64,000 nt of DNA, taken from positions 1 to 64,000 of the forward strand of contig CAZPWS010000011.1 of the NCBI GenBank assembly GCA_964590225.1. The letters run 5' to 3'. This DNA comes from JAEUSG01 sp964590225. Its GTDB lineage: Bacteria; Fibrobacterota; OXYB2-FULL-49-7; JAEUSG01. The notes beneath the pieces are model-generated. The model saw nothing but the letters and a program-made list of their open reading frames with translations. It made no database searches and was not told where the DNA came from. The position numbers and the translations under genes were made by a program. Shown here one piece after another: positions 18,248 through 27,125 of the stretch. The stretch's first letter is position 1; each line of letters opens with the position of its first letter.

Positions 18248-19723
18248 TTGTCACGAGTGAGAGTCAGAATAGCCCCATCACCAACGGGCGAACCGCATGT
18301 AGGCACCGCTTACATTGCCCTGTTTAACTACTGTTTCGCAAAAGTTAACAATGGTGATTTTATTTTAAGAATTGAAGACACCGATCAAACCCGCTCAACA
18401 AAGGAAAGTGAAGACTCCATATTTAAGGCTCTTTCATGGCTTGGGATTAAGTGGAATGAGGGGCCTGATATTGGAGGACAATACGCACCATATAGGCAAA
18501 GCGAAAGAATTGCCATTTACAAGGAGCAGGCCGAAACTCTTCTTAGTTCGGGCAAAGCTTACCGTTGCTTTTGTTCCGCCGGTAGGCTCGAAGAAATGCG
18601 CAAGAAACTTATAGCAGAAAAAAAGAACTACTTTTACGACGGGTTATGCCGAACTTTATCACAGGAAGAGTCGGACAGACGGGCCAACACGGGTGAACCA
18701 TTTGTAATACGAATGGCAGTACCGCGACAAGACGGGGCAACAACGAAATTCTTTGACGAAATCCGACAGAAAGAGATTGAATTAGCGCATACGGAAATTG
18801 ATGACCAGATATTACTTAAAGCAGATGGCTTTCCTACTTACCATCTTGCCAATGTGGTTGACGACCACCTAATGAGAATTAGCCATGTCATACGGGCGGA
18901 AGAATGGATAACATCAACACCAAAGCACATATTGCTATACAACGCGTTCGGATGGGAAGCACCAAAATTTGCCCATGTTTCATTGTTGAGAAACAGCGAT
19001 AAGTCAAAGGTAAGCAAAAGGAAAAATCCTGTCTCCTTAAATTGGTTCCGTGCGGCTGGCTATACCAAGGAGGCAATAATAAACTTCCTCGGCCTTATGG
19101 GCTATTACAGCGGCACAGATAACGAGCGATTCGGCATAGCGGAACTCTCCAAGGATTTTGCACTCAACAAAATATCCACCTCTGCCCCAATCTTTGACAT
19201 GAATAAACTGAACGCTCTGAACGAAGAGTATATCCGTAAAATGGAACCTGACCAATATGCCGCTTTTCTTGGCAAAAGAGCTTTTTATAGAGCTAATTAT
19301 CTTAAGCCTGTTCTTCCTCTTGTCCAGGAACGGCACAAAATAAACAGCGATTTTGAATACTGGACAAATTTATTTTTTATCCACAATTTGTCCTACAACA
19401 AAGACTCTTTCGCCATTAAAGGGGCTGAAAAGCAGGTAATTGAAAAAATACTTAAGGAACTCCCCGAGGAAATAGATGCCGCTAAACCTCTTTCTTCAGC
19501 TGAGTTTGAGGCGGTTATTAACAAAGCAAAGGAGAAAAGCGCTCCTGATAAAAATAGTCCATTCATGACAGTTATTAGGGTCGCGCTAACCGGATCAACC
19601 GTCTCGCTGCCCATAGGCGCTGTTATGGCTACTCTTGGAAAGGATAGATGTATATTGCGCCTGAAGGAGGCGGCCTCTTTTGTCAGAAACAACCTAAAAT
19701 CAAGTGATACAGAAAAAAGGTGA
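18248..19723 (+). CDS. gltX: Glutamyl-tRNA synthetase
   Basis: Class I synthetase of 491 residues, the normal length, that charges tRNA-Glu. The HIGH signature appears as PSPTGEPHVGTA and the KMSKS signature as SKVSKRKNP. A zinc-site-like set, CFC near 115 followed by YDGLC, matches the bacterial enzyme. The start codon is TTG at 18248, with GAGG upstream. The C-terminal helical region is the anticodon-binding domain. glnS begins 3 bases after its stop, so both glutamate-family synthetases are made from one message. This argues that Gln-tRNA is charged directly in this organism. Confidence 0.96.
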   Translation: MSRVRVRIAPSPTGEPHVGTAYIALFNYCFAKVNNGDFILRIEDTDQTRSTKESEDSIFKALSWLGIKWNEGPDIGGQYAPYRQSERIAIYKEQAETLLSSGKAYRCFCSAGRLEEMRKKLIAEKKNYFYDGLCRTLSQEESDRRANTGEPFVIRMAVPRQDGATTKFFDEIRQKEIELAHTEIDDQILLKADGFPTYHLANVVDDHLMRISHVIRAEEWITSTPKHILLYNAFGWEAPKFAHVSLLRNSDKSKVSKRKNPVSLNWFRAAGYTKEAIINFLGLMGYYSGTDNERFGIAELSKDFALNKISTSAPIFDMNKLNALNEEYIRKMEPDQYAAFLGKRAFYRANYLKPVLPLVQERHKINSDFEYWTNLFFIHNLSYNKDSFAIKGAEKQVIEKILKELPEEIDAAKPLSSAEFEAVINKAKEKSAPDKNSPFMTVIRVALTGSTVSLPIGAVMATLGKDRCILRLKEAASFVRNNLKSSDTEKR

Positions 19724-19726
19724 ATT

Positions 19727-21388
19727 ATGTCTGATTTTATTAGTGAAGCAATTAATGAAGATCTCCAGAGCGGAAGATTTACAAAAATACACACCCGTTT
19801 CCCACCTGAACCAAATGGTTACCTCCATATCGGTCATGCAAAGGCCATCTGTATCGATTTTGGCCTCGCAGAAAAATTTGGGGGTAAAACAAACCTCCGT
19901 TTTGATGATACTAATCCGGTCAGAGAGGATGTTGAATTCGTCGATGCCATAAAGGATGACATTCACTGGCTCGGTTTTGACTGGGAAGAAAGACTCTATT
20001 ACGCCTCAGACTATTTCGACCAGATTTTTGAATACGCTGTAACGCTTATCAGGAAAGGCAAAGCCTTCGTTTGCGACCTTTCGTCCGATCAAATCCGTGA
20101 ATATAGAGGTACGCTCACAGAGCCAGGCAAAGAGTCCCCTTTTCGCAACCGAACAGTTGATGAAAATCTTGATCTTTTTTTAAGAATGAGAAACGGAGAA
20201 TTTGCGGAAGGAACAAAAACGCTTCGGGCTAAAATCGATATGGCATCGCCAAATATCAACCTACGCGATCCTGTAATGTATAGGATAATAAATACACCTC
20301 ACCACAGAACAGGCACAAAGTGGTCTATTTATCCCATGTATGATTTTGCACACGGCCAGAGCGATTCCATAGAGGGAATTACCCATTCCCTCTGCTCGCT
20401 CGAATACGAAGACCACCGCCCCTTATACGATTGGTACATTAAAGAGCTTGGCATATTCCATACTCGCCAAATCGAATTTGCGAGGCTTAATCTCACTTAT
20501 ACAGTTATGAGCAAAAGAAAGCTAATGAAACTTGTTGAGAGCGGCGTTGTATCCGGCTGGGATGATCCACGGATGCCCACTCTCGCTGGTATGCGGCGCC
20601 GTGGCTATACTGCAGAATCTATAAAGAATTTCTGCGATAGAATTGGCGTGGCAAAACGGGATAGCACCGTTGATTTTGCTTTTCTTGAGCACTGTGTCCG
20701 CGAAGTACTTAACCGTGACTCTGCCCGCATGTTTGCTGTATTACGACCATTAAAAGTGGTGATAACAAATTATCCCGAAAATTATACCGAAGAATTTGAC
20801 GCAATCAACAATCCTGAGAATCCTACAGACGGAACACGCAAGGTTCCCTTCTCCAGAGTACTTTATATTGAACAGGATGACTTTAGGGAGGCTCCTCCTC
20901 CAAAATATTACAGGCTTTCTCCTGGTAAAGAGGTACGACTTCGCTATGCCTACTTTATCAAGTGCAACGAGGTTATTAAGGATGGCAATGGTAACATTAT
21001 TGAAATCAGATGCACTTACGATCCCGCAACAAAAGGTGGCGAGTCGCCCGATGGACGAAAGGTAAAAAGCACAATTCACTGGGTGTCTGCACAACATGCC
21101 GCCAGTGCTGAAGTAAGACTTTACAGCGTTCTCTTTTCAAAGCCAAATCCGGAAGATGTGGCTGAAGGTGGTGATTTTATCGATAACATTAATCAAAATT
21201 CAATAGAAACTGTTAAAGAGTGTAAGATAGAACCTCTTCTTTCAAAAGTAAAACCAGGAACAAAAGTTCAGTTTGAGCGGATTGGTTACTTTTGTGCGGA
21301 TACTGTAGATTCCAAAGAGGGAGCACCAGTGTTTAATCGGATTGTGACACTAAAAGACACATGGGCTAAGATTGAAAAAATGGGTTGA
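19727..21388 (+). CDS. glnS: Glutaminyl-tRNA synthetase
   Basis: Class Ic synthetase of 553 residues, matching Escherichia coli GlnRS. Signatures are PPEPNGYLHIGHAKA (HIGH) and VMSKRKL (KMSKS). LDDTNP-like RFDDTNPVREDVEF and MYDFAHGQSDSIEGITHSLC are GlnRS-specific and absent from GluRS. The two-barrel anticodon-binding domain occupies about residues 340-550. Only part of the bacteria carry GlnRS, generally attributed to ancient transfer from eukaryotes. The gene is tightly coupled to gltX. Confidence 0.96.
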   Translation: MSDFISEAINEDLQSGRFTKIHTRFPPEPNGYLHIGHAKAICIDFGLAEKFGGKTNLRFDDTNPVREDVEFVDAIKDDIHWLGFDWEERLYYASDYFDQIFEYAVTLIRKGKAFVCDLSSDQIREYRGTLTEPGKESPFRNRTVDENLDLFLRMRNGEFAEGTKTLRAKIDMASPNINLRDPVMYRIINTPHHRTGTKWSIYPMYDFAHGQSDSIEGITHSLCSLEYEDHRPLYDWYIKELGIFHTRQIEFARLNLTYTVMSKRKLMKLVESGVVSGWDDPRMPTLAGMRRRGYTAESIKNFCDRIGVAKRDSTVDFAFLEHCVREVLNRDSARMFAVLRPLKVVITNYPENYTEEFDAINNPENPTDGTRKVPFSRVLYIEQDDFREAPPPKYYRLSPGKEVRLRYAYFIKCNEVIKDGNGNIIEIRCTYDPATKGGESPDGRKVKSTIHWVSAQHAASAEVRLYSVLFSKPNPEDVAEGGDFIDNINQNSIETVKECKIEPLLSKVKPGTKVQFERIGYFCADTVDSKEGAPVFNRIVTLKDTWAKIEKMG

Positions 21389-21451
21389 AAAAGCGCAAAA
21401 CCCGTAAAACCTCACTTGAATATTGCTACAAAAAAATGATTCTTTAAAAAA

Positions 21452-21535
21452 TGCCCAAGGGGGGACTTGAACCCCCAAGCTCTTGCGAGCACTAGTACCT
21501 GAAACTAGCGTGTCTGCCAATTTCACCACCTGGGC
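21452..21535 (-). tRNA. tRNA-Leu (anticodon CAG)
   Basis: An 84-base gene with a class II fold. The acceptor pairs GCCCAGG with CTTGGGC (one G-U) and the discriminator is A. The D-arm is TGGTGAAATTGGCAGACACG. The anticodon stem is CTAGT/ACTAG with loop TTCAGGT, giving CAG. There is a long variable arm, and the T-arm is GGGGGTTCAAGTCCCCC. No CCA is encoded. It lies 30 bases downstream of the LarA-like gene on the same strand and may be co-transcribed with it. Confidence 0.95.
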
Positions 21536-21565
21536 AATCATTTTGTGCTAAATATACATTTATGC

Positions 21566-22849
21566 TTATCCGTTAAGCTTTTCTTTAGTTGTCCATAAAC
21601 CGGCAGAAGGGGTACTTATGAAATAAATTTCTTCGCCGTTAGGTAGTTTGTTAAAACCATTTTTTAGTTTTGCCGGATTATAGAGTTCCATAGCTTTACT
21701 GTAATCCATATAGCCGAAATTTACAGATGTTACTTCCTCTTCTGTAAGGTGCCCGGGAGCATAGGTGATTTTAAACCGACCTTCGGAAGAACCGTGTATA
21801 AGATGAGCGGTTGCGTGGGTTAAGTCCTGTAGGTCGTCATTTTCCTTCCAAAGCTTCATTATTTTTTCGGTGCCGCAATAGCCATATTTTCTTATTATTT
21901 TATCAACCGAATCCTGTTCGCCAAAGCGTTTTAACCCTGGAGCAAGAACAATGAGCTCTCCCCCATCTGCCATTGCCTTTCTGGTTCGATATATTGACTT
22001 ATTGGCCACCCATGTACTAAAAAACTCATCACCCTGCATAACAGCAACTACCTTTTTAAGGGGCGGCACAACCGTAATATTCTCTGACATGGATTGCTTT
22101 GCTGCAAGCAAATAGGTATCGACATCATCCCCGCAATAAAAGCCTGTGTGAACAAGCTCTCCTGAAGCGTTGTAGGCCATTGTAACTTGAATATAAACAT
22201 CCTTGACCTTACCGAGAAACTCCTGTTCGGCCTTGTTGTAGCAGTGCCGCAATGGAGTAACTAGTGTTCCAAGGTTGTTTTCGATCCCGTAGCAGGCAGC
22301 AGCCATATGGGAGGCGCAAATCATCTCTTTTCCGCCAAGACCGATGAAATAATTTTTGTTATGATTGGCAAAACCAAGTACTTCATGAGGTACAACATGA
22401 CCAACATTAATTACAAGATCCCAGTCGTCCTGTACAACCGCCCTGTTTATTGACACAGGAATATCCCAATCAGCACGGCCACTGGTAATCGCTTTTACAT
22501 AATCAGCAGGTACTGTGCCTATACGGTCACAATCCGTAAGCCAATCGTGCTTAAGAATTCTATCCTCCGGAATATCTCCAAACATCCATTTATTTTGCTC
22601 TTCGGTGTGCGGAACATGTTGTCCAAGGGTAGGAATTAAGTAAACTAATGCAGATTTCGAAAAATAGTCATACAAAATTTTGGTAATCCAGCCTGCACCG
22701 CTATGCGCCCTTGTAATATCAGGCGGGAGCAAAAGAACCTTCTTGGGACTTTTACAAACTCTCTTCACGCATTCATCAGCACTTTTTAGAACAAGCTGCT
22801 CTATCCTTTTCCTGCCAATTTCAGAACTCTTTTCAAAAAACCATGCCAT
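21566..22849 (-). CDS. LarA-like (DUF2088) nickel-pincer racemase/epimerase family protein
   Basis: Protein of 427 residues, the usual LarA length. The N-terminal PPDITRAHSG (from residue 42) corresponds to the DDITRPTP region of lactate racemase. GHVVPHEVLGFANHNKNYFI and then GLGGKEMICASH correspond to the segment with the cofactor-binding Lys and nickel-coordinating His. The sequence is clearly divergent from LarA of Lactobacillus, so the substrate may be another 2-hydroxy acid; the large family is known to be substrate-diverse. The LarB, LarC and LarE cofactor-maturation genes are not in the window. A perfect GGAGGTGA site precedes the ATG. Confidence 0.82.
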   Translation of the reverse strand: MAWFFEKSSEIGRKRIEQLVLKSADECVKRVCKSPKKVLLLPPDITRAHSGAGWITKILYDYFSKSALVYLIPTLGQHVPHTEEQNKWMFGDIPEDRILKHDWLTDCDRIGTVPADYVKAITSGRADWDIPVSINRAVVQDDWDLVINVGHVVPHEVLGFANHNKNYFIGLGGKEMICASHMAAACYGIENNLGTLVTPLRHCYNKAEQEFLGKVKDVYIQVTMAYNASGELVHTGFYCGDDVDTYLLAAKQSMSENITVVPPLKKVVAVMQGDEFFSTWVANKSIYRTRKAMADGGELIVLAPGLKRFGEQDSVDKIIRKYGYCGTEKIMKLWKENDDLQDLTHATAHLIHGSSEGRFKITYAPGHLTEEEVTSVNFGYMDYSKAMELYNPAKLKNGFNKLPNGEEIYFISTPSAGLWTTKEKLNG

Positions 22850-22898
22850 TTGTCACCTCCAAAAAAAAGTTGTTAAGAGATAAAGAAAATAATTTTTT

Positions 22899-22927
22899 TT
22901 GACGGTAAGTATAAATAAAACTATATT
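22899..22927 (+). promoter_or_regulatory. Strong housekeeping-type promoter for the STAS gene
   Basis: TTGACG (22899-22904) and TATATT (22922-22927) are separated by exactly 17 bases, close to the sigma-70 consensus. Transcription would start about 22934, only a few bases before the ATG at 22941, so the message would be nearly leaderless. Confidence 0.65.
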
Positions 22928-22941
22928 TTAAGCGCTTAAAA
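22926..22941. promoter_or_regulatory. 16-base perfect palindrome overlapping -10 and start codon
   Basis: TTTTAAGCGCTTAAAA is a perfect inverted repeat covering the end of the -10 box, the predicted transcription start and the first base of the start codon. Its placement would let a dimeric repressor block initiation. No regulator gene is adjacent, so the binding protein is unknown. Confidence 0.45.
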
Positions 22942-23270
22942 TGGAAATAACACTATCTACCCATCACGCTTTCAGTGTGGTTGAAGTAAGCGGTCAGATT
23001 AACTCTCTTAAGGATTCAATACAACTGAAATCCATCATAAATACACTTTTTGATGATGGAAAACGGAATATTGCAATTAAGCTGAAAGATGTTGAGTATG
23101 TCGATAGCGCAGCAATAAATGTGCTTATATATGCGAGAAACATTGCAGACAAACTTAAAGGCGAACTTGTTATTCTCGAACCCAACGAGTACATCCTAAA
23201 CATGCTCTCAGTTGTTGGAATATCAAAAATTTTCACCATTTGCGAGAATTTAGAAACGCTTAAACGGTAA
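22941..23270 (+). CDS. STAS-domain anti-sigma factor antagonist
   Basis: Protein of 109 residues consisting of one STAS domain. The LKDVEYVDSAAINVLIYA block carries the conserved Asp-Ser, with Ser56 as the predicted phosphorylation site for a partner-switching kinase. Family members bind anti-sigma factors or signalling enzymes in their unphosphorylated state. The gene has a strong promoter but no Shine-Dalgarno, implying leaderless translation. It is divergent from the LarA-like gene and 58 bases ahead of the large multidomain surface protein gene. No kinase or phosphatase partner is adjacent. Confidence 0.86.
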   Translation: MEITLSTHHAFSVVEVSGQINSLKDSIQLKSIINTLFDDGKRNIAIKLKDVEYVDSAAINVLIYARNIADKLKGELVILEPNEYILNMLSVVGISKIFTICENLETLKR

Positions 23271-23328
23271 CACATAAAAGAATCTTAAGGTATAATCGCG
23301 TATCTTCCGATAATTTATATATAGTCCT

Positions 23329-26265
23329 ATGAGCGATGCCAAAATTAGGCCTCTATTTTTTGTGTTATTCTCCATATGTGGTGTTGTATATGGGCAACTC
23401 GATTTATTGTTTAAGAATGGCAGCGATGGAGCTGGTTCAACCGCCTTTACAACTTTAAATCTTAATGATGGTGCTAGAAATGAAGCACTTGGCGGAAATG
23501 CGGGTAGTCTTCTTTATGGCAGTGAGGCAATCTCCGTAAACGCAGCGATGCTTGCACATACTAACCGAAGCGACCTATCTCTTTCGCATAAAGAGATGCC
23601 TATGGGTATGCGCATGGATAAGGTCTCTTTTGTTTACCCAACATTTGAATACGGAACCTTTGGCTTCCAATGGAAAAGTTTTCGTTCTGGCTTAATTACG
23701 GATGCGCGAAACATAGACGAAGAAGTGGTAGATGTCTCAACGGGAGACATGAGTCTTGGTGCAGCATATGCGATTGCCTTTATTGACGGAACTCTCTCTG
23801 TTGGTGCATTCGGCCAGTTTCTTCAAAGCAATCTCGCAGATGCAAGCGCAAGGGGATTTTCGTTTGATATTTCAACAAGTGCGCTTATTCTACAGACATT
23901 TCGAACAACATTATCACTTCACAACATGGGAGCCGGAGTATCCTTTGGTAATGTAAAAGAACCGCTTCCGCTTGGAATCTCGACAAATATTGCGTTACCA
24001 GTTTTTGAAAACAGGGTGTCAATCACTGCGGGAATAAAAAAGAGCGCCGGTAGCGATCTTGAAAGTGGATTTGGGATAGAAACGCACATTCATTCACTGC
24101 TGTCCTTACAAATGGGATATGCACATAGAACCGGCGAAACCGAAAAATCTGAAAAAATTTTTGATGGCCTCCGCTTCGGCACCGGAATAAACATTGGGGA
24201 TTTCAAAATCAATTATGCATATTCAAAAATCAACGCTTTTCTTGGCCTAACTCACTCGATTGAAGCGCGCTACAATTTCTCTCCGCTCATACCACCTAAT
24301 GCGAGCGACTACCTTCGTCGTGCCGAGCGACAATTCCGCGAGGGCCGGTTTAGTCGCTGTATTTCTTCCGCAGAGCAAGCTCTCCGGCTAAACCCCAATC
24401 TATGGCAGGCACACGCGCTTATCGAAGAAGCTCATCGACGCCTTAAAGTCAATGAAGGAAGTATATTCGCAGTGTTCTATACCGGCAACACAAATGGTGT
24501 GTTTGTTCCAAGTTTAACCAACGGACTTGGCGGACTTGCGCGGAGAAGCGCACTATTGAAAATGTTAAGAGATGGCTACCCTTACTCGGTAACTGTAGAT
24601 GGAGGAAACCTCTGTAAGCAGGATGCTGATTCTGTTCTCTGGAAAATTGGCTTTGATGTCCTGAAGGAAATGAACTATACAGCAGTATGCGCAGGCTATA
24701 ACGAAGTAGCGGCTCCAATTACCAAGATACTACCTTATATCAAGAAAAACGGTACGCCATTTATCTCTTCAACCGGAACCAAAGGAGTTGAAGCATCAAC
24801 AACAATCGATGCCGGAGGAGGATATAAAATAATCGTTTCCAGTGCACTTGCAGCCTCGCGAAAAATTGACCCCCTTTTAACTTCATCAAACAGTGGGGCA
24901 ACAATCAAGCTTTTACTGTTCTCAGGTACAGCTTCGCAGGCTAAATTAATCGCTCGTTCCAATCCACTAATTGACTTAATTATTTGCAGCAATGACTTAA
25001 TTCCCACCTATAAAGCTATTCAGGAAGGAAGGACAATTATTGTTTCTCCAGGGAAAGATGGCAACTACCTTGGCCAACTATTGCTTCAATGCGATAAGAA
25101 TAGAAAAATAATTGGGGTTAGCAACAGACTGCATCCACTTGATGCTTCAACACCGGAGGACGAAAGAATCAAAGCAGCGCTACGGAGCCTTGTAGCTAAA
25201 GGTGATATAGCCACAATAAACGACTCCCTATTTAGACAGGAAGATACATGGCTGCCATTTATATCAAAATATGACTTTACACTTCAATACAAGCCGAAAA
25301 CCGTAAAAGATACATCTATAAATGCAGATATGCGCAGAACAGATACTACTAACCAGATATATCTTGCCTCTGTAAGGACCAATCAAAAAATACGAGTAAG
25401 CCATAACCGCCGACATAACAGGCTACCAGAAATAAACAGACAAAAGAGCGGAGTCATTTATCTTTCAGACTCAATATCAACTGGATATAACTCAACCGAT
25501 CTGTTTGTCTATTTTACTCTATACAACATAACAAGGGCAATAAAAAAAGACGACCCTTTCGCGATCCCCTTAACTGCAAAATGGTCAGCCGAAGGCGACG
25601 CAATTTATTTAATCGAAAAAGACAAAACGGGAAAAAGTGAATTGTTCCTGCAATCTGTGCGTGGAAATGGACGAATTAATATTTCAAGATCACCTGAATC
25701 ATCCGAGTTTGAGGTGGCGGTTTCGCCAGACGGTAAAAATATTGCTTTTACTTCCGACCGCGAGGCCGGACAACCCATCTATATTTCAGATCCCTATGGC
25801 GAAAAACCCATGAGATTACTCAATAGTCAAGCATACTGCGCAAATCCGGAATTTTCGGCATCGGGTAGATATCTATCATTTACCGTTAATGGCAACAGGG
25901 CAACTGGAAGCGGAGACCTCTTCCTTTTTGATACAAAAACAGGTAAGATTGACACTTTAATTGCAGGCCAACCCGTTAGTGAGGCTAAATGGGCAAATGA
26001 CGAAACCATATTAGCCGTTCAGGGAGAGCTATATACTGATATCATTAGAATCAATGTACGCGAAAAAACTTTTCACAGGCACACCGACAGAACACGGAAA
26101 GCACCAGTAAAAGAACTAACCCCCCGCCCCTTCATGGTTGGCGACACACTTAAGGTCTATTACGAACAGGAAATTGACGGAAAAAATGAAATCTACTGGA
26201 CTGAATCACCAACAAATCGCCCAATTAAATTTTACAATCAATCAGGCGTTGTTCATTTGCGGTAA
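23329..26265 (+). CDS. Multidomain envelope protein: PorV-like barrel, TPR, nucleotidase-like domain, beta-propeller
   Basis: Protein of 978 residues with a signal peptide (to about VVYG, residue 21). Residues 35-320 resemble PorV/PorQ outer-membrane barrels (NDGARNEALGGNAGSLLYGS is the family-type opening). Residues 326-378 are TPR-like (AERQFREGRFSRCISSAEQA). Residues 380-650 resemble the metallophosphatase half of 5'-nucleotidases, with FYTGNTNGVF, GLGGLARRSALL, VDGGNL and AGYNEV in the places of the metal-binding blocks. Several expected Asp/His ligands are replaced, so catalysis is doubtful. Residues 740-960 hold PD40 propeller blades (VSPDGKNIAFTSDR, SASGRYLSFTV). A TATAAT lies at 23291. 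The 3' end overlaps the convergent pseudouridine synthase gene by 13 bases. Function is unknown. Confidence 0.78.
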   Translation: MSDAKIRPLFFVLFSICGVVYGQLDLLFKNGSDGAGSTAFTTLNLNDGARNEALGGNAGSLLYGSEAISVNAAMLAHTNRSDLSLSHKEMPMGMRMDKVSFVYPTFEYGTFGFQWKSFRSGLITDARNIDEEVVDVSTGDMSLGAAYAIAFIDGTLSVGAFGQFLQSNLADASARGFSFDISTSALILQTFRTTLSLHNMGAGVSFGNVKEPLPLGISTNIALPVFENRVSITAGIKKSAGSDLESGFGIETHIHSLLSLQMGYAHRTGETEKSEKIFDGLRFGTGINIGDFKINYAYSKINAFLGLTHSIEARYNFSPLIPPNASDYLRRAERQFREGRFSRCISSAEQALRLNPNLWQAHALIEEAHRRLKVNEGSIFAVFYTGNTNGVFVPSLTNGLGGLARRSALLKMLRDGYPYSVTVDGGNLCKQDADSVLWKIGFDVLKEMNYTAVCAGYNEVAAPITKILPYIKKNGTPFISSTGTKGVEASTTIDAGGGYKIIVSSALAASRKIDPLLTSSNSGATIKLLLFSGTASQAKLIARSNPLIDLIICSNDLIPTYKAIQEGRTIIVSPGKDGNYLGQLLLQCDKNRKIIGVSNRLHPLDASTPEDERIKAALRSLVAKGDIATINDSLFRQEDTWLPFISKYDFTLQYKPKTVKDTSINADMRRTDTTNQIYLASVRTNQKIRVSHNRRHNRLPEINRQKSGVIYLSDSISTGYNSTDLFVYFTLYNITRAIKKDDPFAIPLTAKWSAEGDAIYLIEKDKTGKSELFLQSVRGNGRINISRSPESSEFEVAVSPDGKNIAFTSDREAGQPIYISDPYGEKPMRLLNSQAYCANPEFSASGRYLSFTVNGNRATGSGDLFLFDTKTGKIDTLIAGQPVSEAKWANDETILAVQGELYTDIIRINVREKTFHRHTDRTRKAPVKELTPRPFMVGDTLKVYYEQEIDGKNEIYWTESPTNRPIKFYNQSGVVHLR

Positions 26266-27125
26266 GCCGCTAAGGCCATCTCTTCCGGCATTGGCGCTTC
26301 CACAGATATCTTTTTATTTGTAAACGAATCCGTAAATTCAATCAGAGCTGAATGAAGCATTATGCGGAAGGCCTGCTTACCGCCATACTCGGTATCGCCA
26401 ATAATTGCCATGTTTTCGCCGGAAAGGTGGCGTCTAATTTGATGCATTCGGCCAGTGTAAAGCCTTACTCGAAGAAGTGCGCCCTCACCTCTCCTTTCAA
26501 TAACTTTCCACGCTGTTTTTGATTCTAAAAATTTACCGCTTTTGTCTTCGAGCGGAGTTTCAATAACGCCTGAATCTGCAAAAGGTGCCGTGCCAACAAG
26601 CGCAAAATATTCTTTTTTTACTTGCGATAAACGAAAAAGCTCAGTGGCTTTCCGAAGAGCATCAGCGCTCTTTGCGGCCAAAACTGCTCCCGAAACTCCC
26701 TTATCAATTCTGTGCGCCAATGCCGGCTCAAATGTAAAAGAGTCTGCATTTCTACCTACATGCTGCTTAATTAAATCTATCAGTGTGTCACCATGGTGAA
26801 AAGCGCCGGAATGAACAGGAAGGCCTACAGGTTTATTAACTACAATAAATCGCTCATCTTCGTAAAGAATCATAGGGGTTAAATCAATTGAAAATTCCTT
26901 TACCTGTTCATTTACTGAAACTATACGCCTTAGGGCAATATCTCTGGCATTAAGCGTATCGCCAATTTCAAGCATCTGTTCTGCTTTACCCCGCTTACCG
27001 TTAACTCTTACTTTACCTTTCCGTAAAGACTTATGAATTAAAGAGAGCGGTGTAGCCTTAAATGCTTTTCGTAAAAAGCGGTCGAGCCTCTGGCCGGCAT
27101 CATTTTCTGCGATTTTTATTTCCAC
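26253..27125 (-). CDS. RluA-family pseudouridine synthase with S4 domain
   Basis: Protein of 290 residues. An N-terminal S4 RNA-binding domain (LDRFLRKAF ... GKVRVNGKR, about 13-60) is followed by the RluA catalytic domain with PALAHRIDKGVSGAVLAAK; the Asp after HRI is the catalytic residue. MHQIRRHLSG and DTEYGG are further family marks. It most resembles RluC/RluD-type 23S rRNA synthases; target sites cannot be assigned. Start is GTG at 27125, sharing a base with the aroD stop. A second family member, the RluD-like protein, is at 45284. Confidence 0.9.
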   Translation of the reverse strand: MEIKIAENDAGQRLDRFLRKAFKATPLSLIHKSLRKGKVRVNGKRGKAEQMLEIGDTLNARDIALRRIVSVNEQVKEFSIDLTPMILYEDERFIVVNKPVGLPVHSGAFHHGDTLIDLIKQHVGRNADSFTFEPALAHRIDKGVSGAVLAAKSADALRKATELFRLSQVKKEYFALVGTAPFADSGVIETPLEDKSGKFLESKTAWKVIERRGEGALLRVRLYTGRMHQIRRHLSGENMAIIGDTEYGGKQAFRIMLHSALIEFTDSFTNKKISVEAPMPEEMALAAYRK

